Source: Ophiodon elongatus
Lineage: Eukaryota; Chordata; Actinopteri; Perciformes; Hexagrammidae
Reading direction: 5' to 3'
Assembly (NCBI GenBank): GCA_016806645.1
Contig: JACSYO010001972.1
Coordinates: 1,514,001 to 1,578,000 of the forward strand
Length of the DNA stretch: 64,000 bases
Shown here: one piece after another, positions 59,901-63,559 of the stretch
Numbering within the stretch: position 1 is the first letter of the stretch
Layout: the number at the start of each line of letters is the position of its first letter
The notes under the pieces: generated by a model
Databases searched by the model: none
What the model was told of the DNA's origin: nothing
What the model saw: only the letters and a program-made list of their open reading frames with translations
Made by a program: the position numbers and the translations under genes

Positions 59901-62818
59901 AGACATTGCACCGGCGTAGCAACAAGCTCCCTATCTTAATTTTGGCAGCACCTGATAATTAAATCCGAACCAGACTGTGTTTGCCAGTAATTACCCATCA
60001 TTTGTGATGCTAATTTATTCTCTATATTTTTGATAGTCTTAAAAGGTCATACCTTTTGTTTTGTCTACATGTAGAACCAGATGGTTTTGTTTACTGCACC
60101 AAGACAATTTGTGTTAAATATTTTTTAGTTACTGACAGATATAATAAGTGGATTGTATAATAGTCAAATGAAGGGAACCCAAGGACACATTTGGATTTTC
60201 TTTATTATTGATTAAGGACTGTGGTTTAGAATTAGGCTATGTCTTTATACTGTGCATTCTCTAATTAGGTATACTTGCAAATAGATATAATGATACTATG
60301 TTTTAATTAATATATAGTAATATTTGAAATGTTAATCACTTCATCCTGCGCAAAATAACGCAACACTAATTTGTAATTATACCATTTACAGCATGTAATT
60401 GTAATTTGTGGTTTAAAAATCTAATCACATCTCGTCACATCTCGTCTAAATCCCTCAACGCTTCAACAGCGTATGGCGACATCTCTGACGATAGACACAT
60501 TGAGGTTGGGTGGGTGGATGGAGGGACTTTATTGATCCCAATTTGGGGAAATATTGTGATACAGCAGCAGGTTGTCCAGGCTGTACCTAAGAACAGTAAA
60601 TACACAGTATACATATCAACAGTGTAAATTATTTAATAATTTAGTAAATTATGGTCCATTTAGGGGTTTAGGGTTAGGGTCAGAGTATGCTTTAGGGTTA
60701 GGGCTTCCTTGTGATTGACAGGTCGCTACCAGGGTGTTGTTCGCTCTGGGAGATGTCCGGTTGTTTTCGTCTTAGAACTTTAACCCTTTCACAGTGTGTT
60801 TTTACATCACGAAAGTTAGTTGTGAGCATTTTGGTTGCCTATAAATGCCTCAGCATGTCACTTCTGGTTGTAAAAAAACAAGATGGGGACGGCCGAAAAC
60901 TAAGATGCCACAGCAAAAAATGCAGAATTCGAGGCTTCAAGATGGCAGTCTATGATATAAATGTAGGATAACATATTATACGTAACAGCAAAGTGTGCAC
61001 ATTTGTTGCAGTTAAACAAAAAGTAAAATTGTGTGCAATTTCATTATGTACAAGGTAATTGAAGTAGCAAAACAAATTAGGGTACAATGGTGCAAACAGT
61101 AAATTCTAAAGCTGAGAGTTATTTGTAAGACAGAGGTGAGGCGTTGTAGAGGGTTATTGCTTTGGGCAGGAAAGGTTTCCTGTATCTGTATTTGTTTCAG
61201 CCAAGCTGAATCAGCCTTTTGGAGAAAGAGCTCCACTGTCTGTCCAGTATGTGGTGGAGATGGTGGTCAGGATGATCTATAATGGGTAACAGTTTGTTCA
61301 GTGTCCTCCTCTCTACCACTACTTCTCGATGAGTCTGGTTTACAGAGCCAGCCTTCTTAATCAGGTTATTAAGTCTAAAGGTAGATATCATTTATAGATA
61401 TCATTTGATATATTATCTGTTTTTAAAAACAAATCAATGAGCCTCACTCTTCAATGGTTGGCATGTGCTTTCATTACCATGGTTTATTCTCTTTCCAGAC
61501 AATTACTTATTACCTGTTAGACAATGTAGCCCGTAACCTAATCAAAGTATCACAATACTGAAGTAAATAATTTGATTACTTTCCGTTTATTTTGGATTAG
61601 CTCAATATTAAATATGCAAAATAAAGACGAAACAAAAGAAACGTGCAAACAATGTAGGTTTTATTTTGTAGGTAGAGCAGAAAAAGGGAACAAAATCGCA
61701 GCGCATTTCAAGTTGTGCATTCCAGCTGTGAAAATGCTGTCATCATCCGGGGACTCATCATTTGACACATTGGTGTTACCAGATGTTAACTTGGAGCAGC
61801 AGAAGTACCCATATTAATTAAATCCTTAAATTGTAGGATTTATATCCTACAATTAATACCTACATGCAAATTTGCCGGTGTGTCCTGTATTCCGCTTGGA
61901 AGCGGTTTGCTCAATGCCTACGAACGGTCTTTCCACGCTTTGCCTCGCAGTAAAAAGAAGATGTTGCTGAGCTGAAAAGTGCTCAAACTATTCCGCCTTT
62001 CAATAGCTTGCACTGTTTTGTGATGTTGTTCAACTTGTTTGCTTTACCTGCCCAAGGAATAAGGTGAAGTGAGCTACCACACCTACCTTTACCTGTGTGT
62101 GACGGCTACTCCCCCAGCCTGTCCTACGCTACTCGCTGAAGCACCAAACGTGTATTAATCCATGGCTGAAAATAGTCCCAAAAGATTCAATATTTTCTCC
62201 TGTTTAAGTAACGTTGGCTAATACCGACAGTGCCCAGCTGTTTAAGGAATTTAGTCTTTTTTCTTCAGTCTTTGAATTAGATTTGTTGTCAAAAGAAATA
62301 TATTATAACATGAAAATGATGCTTTAAGGACCACAGTTTGAGAACTACTGGCCTTGTTTTCCATGCATCAAAATCACCCTCAACAACACTCTTTCTCAAA
62401 AGAAATGAGAACAATTGAAATGATTAACAGAATCAGTTTGACTCCTGTCTTTTACAAGATAAATTCATCAGCAAGGACACGGCCCATATCTGAAACCCTG
62501 AAGCGTGACCTCCTCCCGTGCAGTTCGTTAATCCAGCTTTGTGTGCTCCTCTACAGAAACCTGGGTTATTTTGCAAAGCAGCGGAGTCCGTCAGCGGTCA
62601 TACTGAGCCTGTGGGAGGCTCGCCACCAGGACACCGCTGACCTTGACTCCCTAGCCAGTGCCCTCGAGGAGATTGGCAAGATCCACTCCAAAAACTCCCC
62701 CAAGGACCTGGATGAGCCGGAGTCCGACTTCAATCACATACAAGCGGGCAGCGTGTGTGCAACGGGCACACTAACAAATCAGACGACAGAGGACTCTGCT
62801 CCGGAATATACGGGCTGA
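7180..62818 (+). CDS. unc5d: UNC5-family netrin receptor, best match UNC5D (5'-partial, 11 exons)
   Basis: UNC5 proteins are single-pass receptors for netrins and, for UNC5D, FLRT proteins. They mediate axon and cell repulsion, and act as dependence receptors that signal death through a cytoplasmic death domain. Joining the eleven exons gives 662 residues: thrombospondin repeat (1-55), microexon (56-66), transmembrane helix (75-97), juxtamembrane linker, ZU5 (about 235-335), UPA (about 336-516) and death domain (about 537-619). All introns are GT/AG; junction phases are 1,1,1,1,2,0,0,0,0,2 and all close. Assignment to UNC5D rests on residues I recall as typical of that paralogue: ALYSGLGA at the membrane, DVIDSSALTGGF after it, MQPDLTV in the linker and KAFKIP in the death domain. 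The 5' exons (signal peptide, two Ig domains, first thrombospondin repeat) lie outside the window. The da/db copy is unresolved. Confidence 0.9.
7374..7435 (+). promoter_or_regulatory. Dense YCAY cluster (candidate NOVA-binding intronic site)
   Basis: Twelve YCAY tetramers (TCAT, TCAC, CCAT), several overlapping, fall within 62 nt. The cluster starts 30 nt after the donor of the thrombospondin exon and lies in the intron before the 33-nt microexon. NOVA proteins bind clustered YCAY in pre-mRNA, and NOVA2 is reported to control the equivalent microexon (exon 8) of mammalian UNC5B. The tetramer count is seen directly; NOVA binding here is inference. A simple ATC-rich repeat would also produce this pattern. 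Confidence 0.35.
8374..9173. mobile_element. Non-autonomous element with 17-bp terminal inverted repeats (family B)
   Basis: The ends ATTGTACGTTTCTGCAA (8374-8390) and its exact reverse complement (9157-9173) match 17 of 17. A variant of the same motif recurs internally at 9070-9086. Inside lie a block reading tacccaggagtcggttgttc and gtgtgaaaccaaaagtcaa, a 74-bp tandem array, then gatcttttttctaacctgaa and cttaaacctaaccaa. The same block order occurs at four other sites in the window. There is no transposase. Superfamily unknown. Confidence 0.65.
8600..8960. repeat. 74-bp tandem repeat array
   Basis: The unit starts at 8619, 8693, 8767, 8841 and 8915, exactly 74 bp apart each time, giving almost five copies. 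Each contains gaaagttagctgagagcggt, ttacactagttacattgtaa and a palindrome-like ttacgtaacgttacgt region. Copies differ by a few substitutions, with no indels. It lies inside the 8374-9173 element. Confidence 0.92.
9786..9818 (+). CDS. unc5d: unc5d 33-nt cassette microexon in the membrane-proximal stalk
   Basis: This 33-bp exon adds 11 residues (56-66, reading NRKLLHDVKPQ) between the thrombospondin repeat and the transmembrane exon. It sits behind a strong pyrimidine tract ending tttgcag (acceptor AG 9784-9785) and has a consensus donor gtgagt from 9819. Both flanks are phase 1, so leaving it out keeps the reading frame. The residues resemble the equivalent segment of human UNC5D as I recall it (DKKPLHEIKPQ). 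UNC5 paralogues are known to skip an exon of this size, and in UNC5B the short form is the pro-apoptotic one. It is extracellular and short enough to be missed by gene prediction. Confidence 0.88.
9819..12434. other. unc5d: Intron between microexon and transmembrane exon
   Basis: 2,616 bp of mostly unique-looking sequence. There is a C-run near 9987-10002 and a short duplication (aaggatggtcctgaa) near 11507-11532. A few YCAY motifs lie just after the microexon donor. No gene or repeat family is recognised. Confidence 0.7.
12435..12620 (+). CDS. unc5d: unc5d transmembrane exon
   Basis: This 186-bp exon encodes residues 67-128. A 23-residue hydrophobic segment (residues 75-97, about 12458-12526) runs from ALYSGLGAG to VAVMLY, followed by the basic stop-transfer RKNH. 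After it comes YGVDVIDSSALTGGF, a block highly conserved in UNC5D. The DVID tetrapeptide (12554-12565) aligns with the DITD caspase site of other UNC5 receptors. The acceptor is cttcag before 12435 and the donor is gtaaga from 12621. Both ends are phase 1. Confidence 0.93.
14178..14355. mobile_element. Long hairpin / foldback element (178 bp)
   Basis: The left arm (14178-14245) starts gtgatcaccaaatc and continues gagtatgtaggattcatttc then agcatacagtatt. The right arm (about 14291-14355) is its inverse, ending ggatttggtgatcac, with only a few mismatches and small indels. The loop is about 45 nt. As RNA it would form a long, nearly perfect stem. Most likely a miniature inverted-repeat element. 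Confidence 0.7.
15485..15815. repeat. Degenerate AT-rich tandem repeat
   Basis: Variants of tcatagtatagtatgtcata recur about ten times with irregular spacing, mixed with cataaaaaag. A decayed minisatellite is likely. Confidence 0.6.
15985..16560. other. GC-rich, CpG-containing intronic island
   Basis: This stretch is much richer in G+C and CpG than its surroundings (for example ccaccgcgcgcccgag and gatgcagcgcgctccg), and includes a C-run at 16169-16200. It ends 420 bp before the linker exon. Open frames on both strands are long but low in complexity. It could be a conserved regulatory element or an internal promoter; nothing decisive is visible. Confidence 0.35.
16169..16200. repeat. C-rich homopolymer-like run
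   Basis: Nearly all C, broken only by G. It explains the polyproline open frames around it. Confidence 0.85.
16983..17345 (+). CDS. unc5d: unc5d cytoplasmic linker and start of ZU5
   Basis: This is the largest exon here, 363 bp, encoding residues 129-249. It opens with DNPLLLNSSMQPDLTV, then has SDIKVKVQSS-type linker sequence (here PDIKVKVQSSFMVSLG), then a variable, charged stretch. It ends in GVFGHAGGRLVVPNA, which starts the ZU5 fold. Compared with human UNC5D as I recall it, about five residues are missing after DKEL, where human has MTESS. The acceptor is ctctgtag and the donor is gtgagc from 17346; both ends are phase 1. Third codon positions are strongly GC-rich, unlike the flanking introns. 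Open frame continues past both splice sites by chance. Confidence 0.92.
17649..17687. repeat. (CA)n microsatellite
   Basis: About 19 CA units. Confidence 0.95.
18785..19272. mobile_element. Foldback element with long terminal inverted repeats (family C)
   Basis: The left end reads ttgcagtagatggcggtcgg then cacgcc, followed by gagaagcagatgggagtac. The right end (19199-19272), reversed, reads cagcagacgacggtcagcac then gccctg and gaagaagcagaccggagtac. Inward similarity continues over about 150 bp on each side, including an aagtgtac motif in both arms. The interior shares cgctatatttagaatatt with the copy at 35030-35290. No transposase is present. Confidence 0.65.
19585..19750. other. Small CpG-rich patch
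   Basis: Many CpG dinucleotides and a short cgccgccgccgccg run at about 19721-19737, then cgaggcgaggtgag, which resembles a splice donor. The open frame here has no recognisable domain, and no partner exon is visible, so it is not called as an exon. Confidence 0.3.
22405..22447. repeat. (TA)n microsatellite, imperfect
   Basis: TA units interrupted by an A-run and cata. Confidence 0.85.
24230..24314 (+). CDS. unc5d: unc5d ZU5 exon (short)
   Basis: This 85-bp exon encodes residues 250-277 and part of 278. The reading GVSLLVPHGAVAENMSWEM matches the ZU5 core, where the P(H/P)GA turn is a family signature, and it ends at INQGEA. The acceptor is tttttccag (AG 24228-24229) and the donor is gtgagg from 24315. 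It enters in phase 1 and leaves in phase 2, so skipping it alone would break the frame. ZU5 packs against UPA and the death domain in the closed, autoinhibited UNC5 tail. Confidence 0.92.
25394..25530. repeat. ATT/GTT/AGT trinucleotide microsatellite
   Basis: Mixed attattatt, gttgttgtt and agtagtagt tracts. The polyasparagine open frame on the minus strand is due to this. Confidence 0.9.
27905..28315. repeat. Probable dispersed repeat
   Basis: I recognise phrases common in fish intergenic repeats, such as ggccaatgtggcccagtgg and tagagctttcggcgttccaa. There is no clear second copy in the window; weak similarity to 57230-57350 is possible. The assignment is from memory and low in certainty. 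Confidence 0.35.
28594..28637. repeat. (TA)n microsatellite
   Basis: About 22 TA units with a short imperfect extension. Confidence 0.93.
29425..29473. repeat. (CA)n microsatellite
   Basis: About 24 CA units with one G interruption. Confidence 0.95.
30107..30135. repeat. (TA)n microsatellite
   Basis: About 14 TA units inside the 29621-30661 element. Confidence 0.9.
30271..30432 (-). repeat. Family A dispersed repeat, inverted and internally deleted
   Basis: Reversed, it starts with tatagcccgatatcacaaat and ends tagatgtcatgtgtacagaa, the two ends of the copy at 44848-45095. The middle is mostly missing. It lies within the 29621-30661 element, so it inserted later or was captured. Confidence 0.65.
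32325..32560 (+). repeat. Family B core copy
   Basis: Carries cacccaggaggccgctgttc, an aactaaaagtct stretch, ttacataac/cacgtaactta sequence, then aaccacgatcttttccttaa and cctaaccaaatagttt, in the same order as 8540-9050. The ends are not defined. Confidence 0.55.
33051..33285 (-). repeat. Old inverted SINE, relative of 49777-50070
   Basis: Read on the minus strand it ends aagtccatttacc and contains gatgacaggggctacc-like sequence degenerated to atgcatggtagcatggtagt, ccttgggcaagacactta and actgtggctcagtg. These match the tRNA-like head and the tail of the SINE at 49777-50070, with many substitutions and gaps. Confidence 0.6.
34429..34451. repeat. (TA)n microsatellite, short
   Basis: tatatatatatatctatatc. 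Confidence 0.8.
35030..35290 (+). repeat. Family C repeat copy
   Basis: Shares ctgcagtagat, cagcacgccg, ctgtggacgggggca, aagtgtacgctatatttaga and a ccgtcagagagccctttctga block with 18785-19040. The right arm of the foldback is not visible here. Confidence 0.65.
35790..35860 (+). repeat. (TATG)n(TG)n tract ending at a splice acceptor
   Basis: Five or so TATG units, then about 20 TG units broken by one C. The tract runs to within a few bases of the gcttag acceptor of the exon starting at 35864, taking the place of the pyrimidine tract. Confidence 0.93.
35864..36035 (+). CDS. unc5d: unc5d ZU5 exon with (TG)n acceptor
   Basis: This 172-bp exon encodes residues 278-335, from SVQTLEGCEILLGPEV to TQDSKWE, the second half of ZU5. 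It carries the conserved GPPVLDLFTPVAMTIAHCA-type block and the WNIQLK strand. The first codon is split (AG|T, serine). The acceptor is unusual: the normal pyrimidine tract is replaced by a TG microsatellite ending gcttag at 35863. The donor is gtgaga from 36036. Phases are 2 and 0, so skipping would shift the frame. The exon follows the longest intron in the window (11.5 kb). Confidence 0.92.
37585..37672 (-). repeat. Family A dispersed repeat fragment, inverted
   Basis: Reversed, it reads ttttgtatagcccaaaatcc, caaatttgcctcagagggct and ttacaatctatacagcatac, close to the first 90 bp of the 44848-45095 copy. Confidence 0.7.
40126..40420 (+). repeat. Family B core copy
   Basis: Starts aaaactgcattgtcaatta, as does the copy near 47468, then cacccaggataccgttgttc, aacccaaagtcaacgt, ataacgtaacaagcg and a degraded taaaccatagcaagtagttt. 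The shared start suggests one family boundary near cccat-caacaaaactgcatt. Confidence 0.55.
40812..40849. other. Short perfect hairpin
   Basis: Arms attgccctc and gagggcaat (9 of 9) around a six-base loop, extended by partial gaga/tctc pairing. No known function. Confidence 0.5.
41024..41109. repeat. (GA)n microsatellite
   Basis: About 42 GA units with one interruption. Confidence 0.95.
42691..42733. repeat. (GGAAA)n microsatellite
   Basis: About eight pentanucleotide units. Confidence 0.93.
43244..43505 (+). repeat. Family D element, incomplete copy
   Basis: Starts taaaggcacaatttgtaatg then cctggccaca, like the left end at 29621, followed by aaataggggg cagcatttcac, and later ggacgggccggggctagctg and atatctctgcaacacaatac. 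The right terminal repeat is not visible after 43505. Confidence 0.65.
43946..44173 (+). CDS. unc5d: unc5d UPA-domain exon 1
   Basis: This 228-bp exon encodes residues 336-411, phase 0 at both ends. It starts EVMSVEEECTSCYCLMD, passes through YALVGEPL and KRLKLAVFG, and ends LRVYCVDDTPHAFQ, matching the UPA domain shared by UNC5, PIDD and ankyrins. The acceptor is cattgcag (AG 43944-43945). The donor is gtgggg from 44174, which is weaker than consensus. Cysteine content (CTSCYC) is as in human UNC5D. Confidence 0.92.
44355..44669. mobile_element. Miniature element with about 45-bp terminal inverted repeats
   Basis: Left: cagtatgtgaaatagtcac (from 44378) preceded by atcaacccagtatcatgg. Right, reversed: cagtttgtgaaatagtcac preceded by tatcaacacagtctcaca. 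A 26-bp unit (ttttgtagcctaaacataac and tgttgg) is repeated almost three times at 44454-44528 inside. There is no coding sequence. Confidence 0.65.
44848..45095 (+). repeat. Family A dispersed repeat, most complete copy
   Basis: Runs from caattcaattcaatttattt through tgtatagcccaaaatcacaa, cagagggctttacaatctgt, a tggaagaaaccttcagga block, ggaggatcctct, to atgtcatgtgtacagaatga. This order is frequent in perciform genomes from memory. Three partial copies occur in the window. Confidence 0.7.
45967..45989. repeat. (GA)n microsatellite
   Basis: About 11 GA units. Confidence 0.9.
47560..47780 (+). repeat. Family B core copy
   Basis: Contains tttcacccagcagaccaccg, tgtcccgtgtgaaacaaaaa, ttactaaacctaacctagta and tttgcttaaatataaccctg. 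Its probable start aaaactgcattgtcaattt lies at about 47469. Confidence 0.6.
49255..49470 (+). repeat. Family B core copy
   Basis: Contains tgttcgttccccgtgtaaaa, cgaaaagtcaacgtcaag, then four degenerate cctaac-taagtagttt/ttgcct units (49310-49470). Confidence 0.6.
49777..50070 (+). mobile_element. tRNA-derived SINE
   Basis: The head has an A-box-like gtggcttagtggtagag (49787-49803) and a B box ggttcgatccc (49827-49837) with pol III spacing. The body has ccttgggcaagacacttaac, and the tail has taaagtgctttggaagac and acagtccatttaccattta. This resembles V-SINE/AmnSINE-type fish elements; the subfamily is not certain. An older inverted relative lies at 33051-33285. Confidence 0.75.
50430..50580 (+). 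repeat. Dispersed repeat copy (family E)
   Basis: acattgcaacactcccgtag, ctgtaaaacatc, gtgatgtgccacacagcaaa and tcagcaacaatcacaatctc match 47340-47450 (acattgcaacattcactta, gctgtagaacat, catacagccgatcaggaaca). The open frame of about 174 codons starting here begins in this repeat and ends in a CA tract, so it is not a gene. Confidence 0.55.
50889..50922. repeat. (CA)n microsatellite
   Basis: About 17 CA units. Confidence 0.95.
51421..51587 (+). promoter_or_regulatory. unc5d: Very long polypyrimidine tract before UPA exon 2
   Basis: For about 165 nt before the acceptor the sequence is overwhelmingly C and T, with many TCTT and CTTTC motifs of the kind bound by PTB proteins. Most introns use 15-40 nt. 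The composition is seen directly; PTB regulation is inference. Confidence 0.45.
51588..51737 (+). CDS. unc5d: unc5d UPA-domain exon 2
   Basis: This 150-bp exon encodes 50 residues (412-461), phase 0 at both ends and the same length as I recall for human. It reads through GGQLLEEPKMLPF, NTFSLQVSIQDVP and FLWSIKPFTTCQ. The first ten residues (GVVAAEKTRG) are the least conserved part. The acceptor cctccag lies at the end of an unusually long pyrimidine-rich stretch (about 51421-51587). The donor is gtaacc from 51738. Confidence 0.92.
53871..54604. mobile_element. Non-autonomous DNA transposon with perfect 24-bp terminal inverted repeats
   Basis: The first 24 bases (from taaaggtgcgttcacaccaa) match the inverse of the last 24 exactly. 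The interior is rich in cgcgaat/attcgcg and has a 14-bp tandem array. A non-repetitive middle (about 54190-54450) starts with atggaggagaagtcgatag-type sequence that may be a relic of transposon coding sequence. Terminal TAA/TTA could fit a PIF/Harbinger TWA target, or TA. The superfamily is from memory of fish repeats. Confidence 0.7.
54006..54080. repeat. 14-bp tandem repeat
   Basis: About five copies of gcgaaccacgcggc, one with a substitution, inside the 53871-54604 element. The unit itself resembles the terminal cgcgaa motifs. Confidence 0.88.
55227..55280. repeat. 9-bp tandem repeat plus CCT run
   Basis: About four copies of ccccctcat, then a (CCT)n run to 55280 and a ccaccg-rich stretch to about 55310. 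Confidence 0.88.
55757..56235 (+). repeat. Family D element copy, ending near an exon
   Basis: Shares tggccgcatgactcaaata-type left sequence, cagcatttc-like aacatttcgcctcc, cattttcatttcgtcctcct, then aaggtgcaagtggtataaca and gtggctagctggttagcg with 29621-30661 and 43244-43505. It ends at ctctgcaacaca, about 40 bp before exon 56275. The terminal repeats are lost. Confidence 0.6.
56275..56439 (+). CDS. unc5d: unc5d UPA-domain exon 3
   Basis: This 165-bp exon encodes residues 462-516, phase 0 at both ends. It starts EFSFPQVWCSN, contains QPLHCAFSLERYSP, and ends KGHEQILQVYTAVAE, closing UPA and leading into the death domain. The acceptor is cctcctcag (AG 56273-56274) and the donor is gtgagg from 56440. 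A dispersed repeat fragment ends about 40 bp upstream, so part of the acceptor region may come from a transposable element. Confidence 0.92.
57511..57633. other. Small inverted repeat
   Basis: ttattttactggcagaca (about 57512-57529) pairs with tgtctgccagtgaaataa (about 57615-57632), 17 of 18, around an 85-nt loop. No function known. Confidence 0.5.
57912..58466. mobile_element. Foldback miniature element with long arms (family F)
   Basis: The ends ttaaagggacaattca (57912) and tgaattgtccctttaa (to 58466) are exact inverses. Similarity continues inward: tgctatttatcaatctatat pairs with attgataaatagtactcc, and aatataatggaactagatg pairs with gtctagttccattatatt. The arms are about 160-200 bp around a loop of about 190 bp. 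TA flanks both ends. No coding sequence. Confidence 0.75.
59040..59218 (+). CDS. unc5d: unc5d death-domain exon 1
   Basis: This 179-bp exon encodes residues 517-575 and two bases of the next codon. After a variable start (TEKESVPFF) it enters the death domain at GPKAFKIPSSIRQRICATFD, then KGKDWQLLAQKLHLD, the helix bearing the conserved DW pair. The acceptor is tttcctccag (AG 59038-59039) and the donor is gtgagc from 59219. It leaves in phase 2. The death domain mediates pro-apoptotic signalling when the receptor has no ligand. Confidence 0.92.
60664..60703 (+). repeat. Telomere-like TTAGGG repeats
   Basis: gtttagggttagggt and ctttagggttagggct give four TTAGGG hexamers in 40 bp, split by tcagagtatg. 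Far too short to be a true telomere remnant on its own. Confidence 0.7.
60706..60965 (+). repeat. Dispersed repeat nested in LINE (family G)
   Basis: Starts cttgtgattgacaggtcgct, whose inverse occurs at about 52402-52425. It continues gggagatgtccggttgtttt, aactttaaccctttcac, catcacgaaagttagttgtg and acaagatggggacggccgaa. I recall this order as a common perciform repeat. Confidence 0.5.
61560..62350 (+). pseudogene. Probable hAT transposon remnant with BED-like zinc finger
   Basis: A plus-strand open frame (61572-61817) encodes ETCKQCRFYFVG then IAAHFKLC: C-x2-C and H-x3-C spaced like the BED zinc finger at the N-terminus of hAT transposases. No catalytic domain follows. The sequence ccacagtttgagaactactg at 62331-62350, reversed cagtagttctcaaactgtgg, looks like a hAT terminal repeat. 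The left end is not identified, and linkage of the two parts is inference. Confidence 0.4.
62557..62818 (+). CDS. unc5d: unc5d terminal exon: end of death domain and C-terminal tail
   Basis: The coding part is 262 bp (residues 576-662 and TGA at 62816-62818). The split arginine codon is followed by NLGYFAKQRSPSAVILSLWE, then LDSLASALEEIGK, the last death-domain helices. After the conserved acidic stretch ending SDFN (residues 632-635) comes a 27-residue tail rich in threonine and acidic residues. As I recall it, human UNC5D ends about seven residues after the same DFN, so the tail here is longer. The acceptor is ctctacag (AG 62555-62556). The open frame upstream of 62557 is intronic. Confidence 0.92.
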
Positions 62819-63559
62819 GAGAAGAGAGAGAAAGAGAAAACTGACAAACTGAGGCATATATCTGCGAAGGCACACAGCCGGTGATGGACGACACACTGTG
62901 GCCGTGCGCTGGGAGATCAAGAGGTTGTGAGTAGACGGCGCGAGCAGTCAACATGCCGACCAAATTCCAACAGATGGAGGTGAGGCGGTACCAGCTGTGG
63001 ATCTACCCCTCTCTTTTAAGAATCTATCTGAGGATGGACTGTAAATCTTTTTCTGCCTTGCCACTCCATTTTAAGTTCATTTTTAATGTATTTGTTGTTT
63101 AAGTCAAAGCTGCCCCTGCGCATATATATTTATTTTCCAGCTCAGCGGGTGAGCGGGGTATTTCCCGACCTTTAGTGCACATTACAGTGTTTTCTGAAAA
63201 TTGTGTTGGAAGATAAGGGAGAAGCTTTTCTCCCCCTGGGACCGCCCCTACCGCCTCCCATCCTTTTCCCACTAGTCCACACGGCAGCTGGATATATTTG
63301 CATAGAAGTTCTCATATGCAAATAAGGTGATACAACTGTGGCGTCATTTCAGAGGCACCTAATCTGATTTCTCTTCTTTTTTTTTCACTCCACGTCCCCG
63401 TGTCAACGAATGAATGAGGACTAGAAGCTACTTTTTTGACGTCCAATATTATATTTTTAAAAGGAAGCTGCAGATTGCTTAAATGTTGTGATTGTGAACT
63501 TTCAAAGCCAAGTATCTTGAAATTCTCCCATTTTCATCTCCTAAAAAATAAAAAATAAA
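62819..63559 (+). other. unc5d: unc5d 3' UTR (predicted)
   Basis: About 740 bp separate the stop codon from the first AATAAA hexamers. The start is purine-rich (GAGA runs around 62818-62840). I saw no earlier AATAAA or ATTAAA. The true transcript end could be further downstream, beyond the window. Confidence 0.45.
63547..63559 (+). terminator. unc5d: Candidate poly(A) signals (two AATAAA)
   Basis: Two AATAAA hexamers lie at 63547-63552 and 63554-63559. A short GT-rich stretch (agtgttgtatg) follows at about 63587-63597, as expected of a downstream element. These are the first canonical signals after the stop codon. An A-rich run could contain them by chance. Confidence 0.4.

Larger units (their letters stand above)
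60500..61391 (-). pseudogene. LINE 3' end: decayed reverse-transcriptase C-terminus and 3' UTR
   Basis: On the minus strand from 61391 the frame reads LNNLIKKAGSV, ERRTLNKLLPIIDHPDHHLH and FSKRLIQLG, then a TGA (61197-61199), then continues in the same frame as NKYRYRKPFLPKAITLYN to a TAA at 61119-61121. This is the familiar C-terminal block of fish jockey/Rex-type LINE proteins, broken by one stop. The 3' UTR ends near gatcaataaagtccctcc (about 60520-60540). Another repeat (about 60700-60965) is inserted in it. The exact clade is uncertain. Confidence 0.65.
59219..62556. other. unc5d: Last intron, inside the death domain
   Basis: 3,338 bp. Contents: a decayed minus-strand LINE 3' end (60500-61391) interrupted by another repeat (about 60700-60965), telomere-like repeats (60664-60703) and a probable hAT remnant (61560-62350). 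The first 1.2 kb is AT-rich and unremarkable. Confidence 0.7.

Noticed and set aside
60664..60703. Ancient telomere fusion
   Set aside because: Only four hexamers, interrupted and embedded in repeats; telomere-like hexamers of this length arise by chance or as part of dispersed repeats.
62354..62556. Open frame upstream of the terminal exon
   Set aside because: The death-domain reading begins exactly after ctctacag at 62556 and the phase-2 join to 59218 restores the conserved arginine, so the upstream part is intron.
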